This document shows positions 58,149-64,000 of a stretch of 64,000 bases of DNA, one piece after another (the first letter of the stretch is position 1; the number at the start of each line of letters is the position of its first letter). Location: NCBI RefSeq assembly GCF_036013525.1, contig NZ_CP107853.1, positions 9,486,001 to 9,550,000 of the forward strand, written 5' to 3'. Origin of the DNA: Nonomuraea sp. NBC_00507 (GTDB lineage: Bacteria > Actinomycetota > Actinomycetes > Streptosporangiales > Streptosporangiaceae). The notes under the pieces are model-generated. The model saw nothing but the letters and a program-made list of their open reading frames with translations. It searched no databases and was not told where the DNA came from. A program made the position numbers and the translations under genes.

Positions 58149-58283
58149 TGGATCCGCAGCGAAGCGAGGACATCCATCAACGGCACGGGTTGCCAAGGGC
58201 GCTGCTGGATCCGCAGCGAAGCGAGGACATCCATCAACGGCACGGGTTGCCAAGGGCGCTGCTGGATCCGCACGGGTTGAGTG
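58141..58283 (+). repeat. 57-bp tandem repeat with hairpin between moxR and the DUF58 gene
   Basis: Two identical 57-bp units start at 58150 and 58207, with a shortened third from 58264 to about 58283. The first unit and the end of moxR form a perfect 13-bp stem (58141-58153 with 58172-58184, loop of 18) containing the moxR stop codon. Each unit contains GCAGCGAAGCGAGGAC. No coding function is apparent. Confidence 0.85.
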
Positions 58284-58290
58284 AGGCGCT

Positions 58291-59553
58291 GTGAGGGCCG
58301 GACTGCGGGCGCTGACCAGCAGGGGCAGGTCGTTCCTCGCCTCCGGGATCGCGGCGCTGCTGATGGCGCTCTTCCTGGGTGAGAACGACCTGTTCAGGAT
58401 CGGGGTGTTGGTGACGGCGCTGCCGCTGCTGGCCGCGCTGGTGGTGGCGCGGACCCGCTACCGGCTCAGCTGTGCCAGGCGGCTCGACCCGCCCAGGGCC
58501 GAGGTGGGTGGCGAGGCCACCGTGACCCTGCGGCTGGAGAACGTCACCAGGCTGCCGACCGGCCTGCTGCTCATCGAGGACACCGTCCCGTACGCGCTGG
58601 GCGTCCGCCCCAGGTTCGTGCTCGACCGGGTCGAGCCGCGCGGCGTGCGGGAGATCGACTATCGGGTGCGCTCCGACCTGCGGGGCCGTTACACGATCGG
58701 GCCGCTGTCGATCCGCATCGCCGACCCGTTCGGGCTGGTGGAGCTGACCCGCTCGTTCACGATCAGCGACACGCTCGTGGTGACGCCGCATGTGGCGGCG
58801 CTGCCGCACGTACGGCTGTCGGGCGAGTGGACGGGCGGCGGCGACAGCCGTACCAGGAGCGTGGCGGCCGCGGGCGACGACGACGTGGCGCCGCGCGAGT
58901 ACCGGCAGGGCGATGACCTGCGGCGGGTCCACTGGCGCTCGACGGCCCGCCATGGCGAGCTGATGGTGCGCCGCGAGGAGCAGCAGTGGCAGAGCCGCGG
59001 CGCGCTCCTGCTCGACACCCGCAGGCATGCGCACCGCGGCGAGGGGCCGCGCTCGTCGTTCGAGGTGGCGGTCTCGGCCGCGGCCTCCATCGGCGTGCAT
59101 CTCGCCCGCGAGGGCCTCGGCCTGCGGCTGGTGACCGACCAGGGCGCCGAGCACCTGACGGACACCGGCCTGAGCCATTCGCTGCTCGACACCCTCGCCG
59201 TGGTACGGCACAGCCCGGCCCGCTCCCTGGAGATGGGCGTGTCCGCCCTGCGTCAGGGCGGCGGCGACGGGCTGATCGTGGCCGTGCTCGGCGCGCTGGA
59301 CGCGGAGGAGGCAAGGGAACTGGCCAGGTTGCGGCACAGCGGCATCACCGGGGTGGCGGTCCTGCTCGACGTGGGCACGTGGGACGGCGGCGACGCGGAG
59401 ACGGCGGACGATCATCAGGCCGCGCAGACCGTGCTGGCCGGGTACGGCTGGCGCATCGTCCGGCTGCCCGCGGGCACCTCGATCGCATCGGTCTGGCAGG
59501 ACGCCGCCAACCGCGGCAGGTACGCGGTCAACCCCGCGGGAGGTGCGGCATGA
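58291..59553 (+). CDS. DUF58 domain protein
   Basis: A 420-residue protein with two N-terminal membrane helices (about 18-50), a beta-rich middle part and the DUF58 signature REYRQGDDLRRVHWRSTARHG near 205-225, followed by a vWA-like region. Proteins of this kind accompany MoxR ATPases and transglutaminase-like proteins and are thought to be chaperone clients; no reaction is known. GTG at 58291 with a nearby GAGG. Its TGA overlaps the ATG of the next gene. The 57-bp repeat lies just upstream. Confidence 0.88.
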   Translation: MRAGLRALTSRGRSFLASGIAALLMALFLGENDLFRIGVLVTALPLLAALVVARTRYRLSCARRLDPPRAEVGGEATVTLRLENVTRLPTGLLLIEDTVPYALGVRPRFVLDRVEPRGVREIDYRVRSDLRGRYTIGPLSIRIADPFGLVELTRSFTISDTLVVTPHVAALPHVRLSGEWTGGGDSRTRSVAAAGDDDVAPREYRQGDDLRRVHWRSTARHGELMVRREEQQWQSRGALLLDTRRHAHRGEGPRSSFEVAVSAAASIGVHLAREGLGLRLVTDQGAEHLTDTGLSHSLLDTLAVVRHSPARSLEMGVSALRQGGGDGLIVAVLGALDAEEARELARLRHSGITGVAVLLDVGTWDGGDAETADDHQAAQTVLAGYGWRIVRLPAGTSIASVWQDAANRGRYAVNPAGGAA

Positions 59554-62009
59554 GGCTGACGATCGCCTCGGGCGTGGCCGCGTTCGCCGCGGCCATGCTG
59601 CTCTATCCGCTCTTCGAGGGCGGGACGTGGTTCTGGGCCTCGCTGGGCGCCGTGCTCGCTGTGGTGGCGGCGGGACTGGTGAGCAGCCGGCTGTCGCTGC
59701 CGGCGTGGGCCGCGACGCTCCTGGGCGTGGCCGCGACGTGGATCTACCTGACCGCGTCGTTCGCCGCCGAGGAGGCCTGGGCGGTGTTCGTGCCGACCAG
59801 GGGGTCGGTGGTGGAACTGGGCCGGCTGCTCGGCGTCGGGTGGGCCGACATCCAGCGGTTCGCCGCGCCCGTGCCCCCGACGGAAGGCATCACGCTGCTG
59901 ACCGCCGGCGGGGTGGCGCTCATCGCGATCATCGTGGATCTGTTCGCCGCGCGGCTGCGGCGGGCGGCACTGGCCGGGCTGCCGCTGCTGGCGCTGGCGA
60001 CGGTCCCGGCGACGATCCTGCCCGATCCGATCAGCTGGCCGGCGTTCATCATCGCCGCGCTCGGCTTCGTCGGTCTGCTGATCGCCGACGGGCGTGAGCG
60101 GGTGGGCCATTGGGGCCGGGCGGTGCTGGTGCGCCGCACGCGCCTGGCGGCGCGGCCGGCCACGAGTCCATCCGCGAGAGGCCCGCAGGCCTCCGCCGAC
60201 ACCAGTGGCTTGCGGGTGTCGGGCAAGCGCATCGGATTCGCCGCGATCGCGCTGGCCGTGCTGGTGCCGGCCCTGCTGCCGACGATGGAGCCGGTGTCGT
60301 TCTTCCAGTTCGGCGTGGGCGGCAGCGGCACGGGCGGCCGGGGCAACTCGATCAGCATCCCCAACCCGATCGCCAACCTGAAGGGGCAGCTGGACCTGCC
60401 GGAGCGACGGACGGTCCTCACCTACGCCAACAACGACGACAAGCCGCGCTACCTGCGGATCTACGCGCTGGACACGTTCGACGGCCAGCAGTTCGGCATG
60501 ACGGAGCCGAAGGGGTCTCCCGACAACAGGACGGACAACGGCCCCCTGCCGCCGCCGCCCGGGCTGACCGGGAATCCGAAGATCAACAGCGTGCTGACGA
60601 ACATTCAGATCAGCGACGAGATCGCGGAGTTGAAGTTCCTGCCGCTGCCGTACCCGCCCAGGCAGATCCAGGTGGACGGCGACTGGCGCGCCGACGTCAG
60701 CTCGCTGATGGTCTTCTCCGCCCGCGACGAGGCCGCCGGACTGGAGTACGACGTGGCCACCAGCGAGCCGGAGCCGACCGCCGACCTGCTGGAGTCGCTG
60801 AACGGCAACCAGGAGGCGGTGGACCAGCGCTATCTGAGGCTGCCCGACGACCTGCCTCCCGACATCAGAGAGCTGGCCGACAGGGAGACCGCGAATGCCA
60901 CGTCGGATTACGACGCGGCGGTGAAGCTCCAGCAGTTCTTCACCAAGACCGGCGGTTTCACCTACACGCTGCGCACGCAGGGGCACAGCACCTCGGCGCT
61001 GCGGGACTTCCTGCTCCAGACCCGGGCGGGTTACTGCGAGCAGTTCGCGGTGTCGATGGCGGTGCTGTCCAGGCTGGTCGGCATCCCGTCCCGGGTGGTG
61101 ATCGGCTACACGGGCGGCACGAAGATCGGCAATCGGTGGGAGGTCAGCACGACCGACTCCCACTCCTGGCCCGAGCTGTACTTCGAGGGCGTGGGCTGGT
61201 TGCCGTTCGAGCCGACTCCGGCCGGGGCGCTCGGCCAGGGCAGCGCGCGGGTGCCCGCGTACACGCAGCCCGCGCCCCGCCCCACGGACTCCTCCGCGGC
61301 GCCGACGCCAGGGGCCACCGGTTCCTCGGCCGCCGACGAGCCGGTCGACCCGCAGGCGCGGCAGAACCCCCGCGCGCTCGACCGGGAGAGCCAGCTCATC
61401 CCCGGCGCCCTGCCCACGGAGGAGTCGATGCCGCTGATCGCCCAGATCGGCATCGCAGCCCTGGCGCTGCTCCTCATCCTGCTGATCCCCGCGGGCATGC
61501 GGCTGATCACCAGGAACCGGCGCGTGCGCACACTGGGCTGGAAGGTGTCGCAACCGTCGGACGAGCTGACTGCCAGGATCGTGTCGGGTGAGGGGGCCGC
61601 GGGCCGGCATCCGTCGGTGGGCGCGGCCTGGGCCGAGCTGGACGACATCCTGTACGACTACGGCATGGGCCGCCAGACCAGCGAGACCCCGCGGGCGCTC
61701 GCGCGGCGGCTGACCCAGCAGTACGAGTTCGACGCCGCCTCTGCGGCGGCCGTGTCCGCCATCGCCTCGGCGGTCGAGCGGGTGTTGTTCGCCAGGGACC
61801 CCGGCCGGATCGGGCCCATGAAGAAGGACCTGCGTACGGTGCGGCAGGCTCTGGCGGCCACGGTGTCACGCGGGCGGCGGGTGCGGGCGGTGCTGATGCC
61901 TCCGTCGGCGTTGCGCCGGCTGCGGGGCTTCGGCGAGCGCCTGCTGGACGGGTTCGACCTGCTGGAGACCATCAGGCTGCGGCGTACGGCGGCCCAGAAG
62001 GGCTCCTGA
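59550..62009 (+). CDS. Membrane transglutaminase-like protein (TgpA type)
   Basis: An 819-residue membrane protein. About six N-terminal helices, a periplasm-side region of unknown fold, and a transglutaminase-like domain follow in order. The catalytic Cys is in RAGYCEQFAVSMAVL, the His in TDSHSWPELYFEG and the Asp-containing strand follows. A Ser/Pro-rich spacer leads to a last membrane helix (IAQIGIAALALLLILLIPAG, in part) and a DUF4129-like cytoplasmic tail (AWAELDDILYDYG, TPRALARRL). TgpA proteins are essential in some bacteria; the substrate is unknown. It is the last gene of the moxR operon and is followed by a terminator. Confidence 0.9.
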   Translation: MRLTIASGVAAFAAAMLLYPLFEGGTWFWASLGAVLAVVAAGLVSSRLSLPAWAATLLGVAATWIYLTASFAAEEAWAVFVPTRGSVVELGRLLGVGWADIQRFAAPVPPTEGITLLTAGGVALIAIIVDLFAARLRRAALAGLPLLALATVPATILPDPISWPAFIIAALGFVGLLIADGRERVGHWGRAVLVRRTRLAARPATSPSARGPQASADTSGLRVSGKRIGFAAIALAVLVPALLPTMEPVSFFQFGVGGSGTGGRGNSISIPNPIANLKGQLDLPERRTVLTYANNDDKPRYLRIYALDTFDGQQFGMTEPKGSPDNRTDNGPLPPPPGLTGNPKINSVLTNIQISDEIAELKFLPLPYPPRQIQVDGDWRADVSSLMVFSARDEAAGLEYDVATSEPEPTADLLESLNGNQEAVDQRYLRLPDDLPPDIRELADRETANATSDYDAAVKLQQFFTKTGGFTYTLRTQGHSTSALRDFLLQTRAGYCEQFAVSMAVLSRLVGIPSRVVIGYTGGTKIGNRWEVSTTDSHSWPELYFEGVGWLPFEPTPAGALGQGSARVPAYTQPAPRPTDSSAAPTPGATGSSAADEPVDPQARQNPRALDRESQLIPGALPTEESMPLIAQIGIAALALLLILLIPAGMRLITRNRRVRTLGWKVSQPSDELTARIVSGEGAAGRHPSVGAAWAELDDILYDYGMGRQTSETPRALARRLTQQYEFDAASAAAVSAIASAVERVLFARDPGRIGPMKKDLRTVRQALAATVSRGRRVRAVLMPPSALRRLRGFGERLLDGFDLLETIRLRRTAAQKGS

Positions 62010-62020
62010 GGGACGCAAAG

Positions 62021-62074
62021 ACGGAGCGTGCGGCCCATCCCCATGAGGGGACGGACCGCACGCTCCGTCGTTTT
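62021..62074 (+). terminator. Intrinsic terminator after the transglutaminase gene
   Basis: A perfect 13-bp stem (62021-62033 with 62056-62068) with a smaller inner CCCC/GGGG stem, followed by CGTTTT. It begins 12 nt after the stop codon and closes the moxR operon. Confidence 0.85.
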
Positions 62075-62249
62075 GGGACCGTCGCTTCCGGGGAGATCGC
62101 CTCAGGGATGGGAACGCGACGCGTAGGCCTTTCCCTGGACGGCTAGCTTCGGCGTCGCGGGGCGTTGTTAGACCCAGGCACGCCGGCCTGGTGTCCCGCC
62201 GGGTGGGCGGGATGCCGTCGTGGCCGGGCCGACCGCGGGAACGGCTCGC

Positions 62250-62657
62250 TCAGCGCTCGTCGTGACGACGGCGCCAGCGCTCTTCCATGCGCTCCATGAA
62301 GCTGCCCCGGTTGCCCCGGCGCGCCTGCTTGCCCGGTGGCACGGCCGGGCCGGAGGACGGGGCCGAGTCACCGAACCCGTTCATGCGTTTCCAACTGGAC
62401 AGGCCCCACAGACACGCGGCGAGCATGACCACGAAACCGCCGACGCCGAGCGGGATCAGAGCGCTGCCGCTCGACACCACGCCGACCATCATGATGACGA
62501 CGCCGAGAGCAAAGCCGATGGAGGCCCTGATCAGGCGACGCTTGTAATGGCTGCGCGGGTCACTGATCCTTACGGTGTTGGCCCACTTCGGGTCCTCGGC
62601 GTAGAGGGCCTGCTCGATCTGGTCGAGCAAGCGCTGCTCGTGCTCAGAGAGCGGCAC
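62250..62657 (-). CDS. DUF3040 family membrane protein
   Basis: A 135-residue actinobacterial protein. The N-terminal PLSEHEQRLLDQIEQALYAEDP is the DUF3040 signature. Two membrane helices follow (about 45-63 and 67-88), then a basic, Arg-rich tail. Function unknown; such genes are often near division clusters. The GTG at 62657 follows GGGAGG; the frame is open 17 codons further without a ribosome site. It converges on the moxR operon terminator. Confidence 0.88.
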   Translation of the reverse strand: MPLSEHEQRLLDQIEQALYAEDPKWANTVRISDPRSHYKRRLIRASIGFALGVVIMMVGVVSSGSALIPLGVGGFVVMLAACLWGLSSWKRMNGFGDSAPSSGPAVPPGKQARRGNRGSFMERMEERWRRRHDER

Positions 62658-62885
62658 GGCGCCTCCCAAGGACAGCCCCAGGACGGGGAAGACGGCAACG
62701 GACGACACGGGGTGTCCGAACCTCGCGGTCGGTTATCCCCAGAATACGAGGCTGTAGACGTAGGCGAAAGCAAACGTCCAACGCAGACCAAACCGGAGGT
62801 GACGTCATGGCTCCATTGTGGCCCATCTCGCCCCCCTTCCCCCAAAATCGTGACACCGACGCGCCACAGAGTCCGGACATCAGCG

Positions 62886-64000
62886 TTATGTCTCTATTTC
62901 ATCAAGCTTGCCACGTACGAGCGATGCTGGGACCACCGCATCGGGACCGAATCTTCGAATCGCCTTGTCCATGGCCTGCTCGGCCTCACGCCAGCCGGTC
63001 TCCCGCTCGCCCAGACCCAGCTGCCGGGTGGCCTCCTCGGCGGGTCGCAGGTTTTCCATCCTGACCCCCACCAGGCGCAGCCGCACCCGCTCCAGGCCCG
63101 CGGCCCGGTAGAGCTCGCAGGCCGTGGTGTAAATCACCTGGGCCACATCGGTGGCCTCACGCAGCGTGCGCGAGCGGGTGATCGTGGTGAAATCGGCTCG
63201 GCGAAGCTTCACACTTACAGTTCTTCCCACGTGTCCGGCCTTACGCATCCTGGCGGCCACCCGCTCGGACAGGCGCAGCAGCTCCCGTCTGATCACCTCG
63301 GGGTCGTCGACGTCGGTGGCGAACGTCTCCTCGTTGCCGATGCTCTTGTCGGGCACGTGGGCGCTCACCGGCCGCTCGTCGCGTCCCCAGGCCAGCGCCG
63401 CCAGATGGCCGCCCGCGGCCTGCCCCAGTTCGCGCTGGAGCGTCGTGGGAGGCACTCTGGCCAGATCGCCCACAGTGCGGATGCCGAGGCGTACGAGGGA
63501 CTGCTCGGTGCGCTCGCCGACGCCCCACAGGGCCGACACGGGCAGCGGATGGAGGAAGTCCACGACCTGATCGGCGGGCACCACCAGCAACCCGTCCGGC
63601 TTGCACTGCTTGGAGGCGAGCTTGGCGACGAATTTGCTGCTGGCCACGCCCACGGAGCACGTGATGCCGTAGCGGTCGAGGACCTGCTCCCTGATCATGG
63701 CGGCGACGGCCGCGGGCGAGCCGAGCCGCCGCCTGGCGCCGCCGACGTCGAGGAACGCCTCGTCGGAGGCGATGGGCTCGACCAGCGGGGTGATCGAGTG
63801 GAAGATCTCCATGACGCCCTTGGAGACCTCGGAGTATTTGCCGTGGCTGGGCGGGATGATCGTGGCCTGGGGGCACAGCCGGCGCGCCCTGCTCATCGGC
63901 ATCGCGGAGTGCACCCCGAAGGCCCTGGCCTCGTAGGTGGCGCTGAGCACGACGCCGCGCCCGGCGGGCGAGCCCACGATCACCGGGTGGCCGCGCAGCT
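62886..64000 (-). CDS. dinB: DNA polymerase IV (DinB family), cut by right window edge
   Basis: A Y-family translesion polymerase; 371 residues are visible and the N-terminus lies outside the window. SYEAR-like ATYEARAFGVHSAMP is the fingers region; ASDEAFLDV holds the catalytic SxDE acids; SVGVASSKFVAKLASKQCKPDG and LWGVGERTEQSL (helix-hairpin-helix) follow, then the little-finger domain (VSVKLRRADFTTITRS). The last residues, LVRGKLDEIET, show no clear beta-clamp-binding peptide of the QxxLF type. No LexA-like site can be assessed because the promoter is outside. Confidence 0.93.
   Translation of the reverse strand, partial: LRGHPVIVGSPAGRGVVLSATYEARAFGVHSAMPMSRARRLCPQATIIPPSHGKYSEVSKGVMEIFHSITPLVEPIASDEAFLDVGGARRRLGSPAAVAAMIREQVLDRYGITCSVGVASSKFVAKLASKQCKPDGLLVVPADQVVDFLHPLPVSALWGVGERTEQSLVRLGIRTVGDLARVPPTTLQRELGQAAGGHLAALAWGRDERPVSAHVPDKSIGNEETFATDVDDPEVIRRELLRLSERVAARMRKAGHVGRTVSVKLRRADFTTITRSRTLREATDVAQVIYTTACELYRAAGLERVRLRLVGVRMENLRPAEEATRQLGLGERETGWREAEQAMDKAIRRFGPDAVVPASLVRGKLDEIET

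Noticed and set aside
58150..58283. The repeat units as a CRISPR array
   Set aside because: Units are contiguous 57-bp tandem copies without unique spacers, and there are no cas genes.

Overview
The window is very GC-rich, uses many GTG starts and reads as an actinomycete chromosome, most likely from the Streptosporangiaceae (Nonomuraea-like). That placement is inferred from gene order and protein style; no 16S or marker search was possible. The wall genes include a MurE with the meso-diaminopimelate signature. I see no tRNA, rRNA, insertion sequence, prophage or CRISPR array.

Left part (1-19.5 kb): a his operon running left (hisD-hisC-hisB, the last cut by the window edge), an ATP-dependent DNA ligase, an MFS exporter with a divergent AraC regulator, a YbaK deacylase, a class A PBP, a MurA-type enzyme with Asp in place of the catalytic Cys, a DUF2567 membrane protein, an amidase, dnaE1, an amino-acid permease and a GDSL lipase. 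At 18.6-19.7 kb lies a gene for a degenerate DAHP-synthase domain fused to chorismate mutase. It is preceded by an 18-codon leader ORF containing Tyr and Phe codons and by an intrinsic terminator, which together look like an aromatic-amino-acid attenuator. A 78-bp, 95% identical inverted copy of its mutase segment lies 12 kb away at 6633-6710.

Middle part (19.8-34.8 kb): three Ser/Thr kinases surround an AraC-AzlC-AzlD set; two of the kinases share an extracytoplasmic domain I cannot name. Then come rluD, lspA and dksA, an ileS gene with a T-box leader, an NmrA-like protein and an ECF42-type sigma factor with its DGPF partner.

Right part (34.9-64 kb): a complete division and cell-wall (dcw) cluster on the minus strand: mraZ-rsmH-ftsL-ftsI-murE-murF-mraY-murD-ftsW-murG-murC-ftsQ-ftsZ-yggS-sepF-yggT-divIVA, followed by a 650-residue membrane protein with two Cys/His modules. 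Many of these genes overlap by 4 nt. The mraZ promoter carries four GTGG repeats at exact 10-bp spacing, the expected MraZ operator. Several cluster proteins carry unusual low-complexity expansions: about 124 residues inside MurF, a cytoplasmic tail of about 345 residues on FtsI, and a Pro/Glu/Arg-rich FtsZ linker. Divergent from mraZ is a moxR-DUF58-transglutaminase operon with a 57-bp tandem repeat inside it. DUF3040 and a dinB polymerase gene cut by the right edge close the window.

At least seven start codons sit 6-8 nt after a TANNNT -10 element and lack a usable Shine-Dalgarno, suggesting leaderless mRNAs (hisD, araC, ybaK, murA, the leader ORF, the second kinase, azlC).
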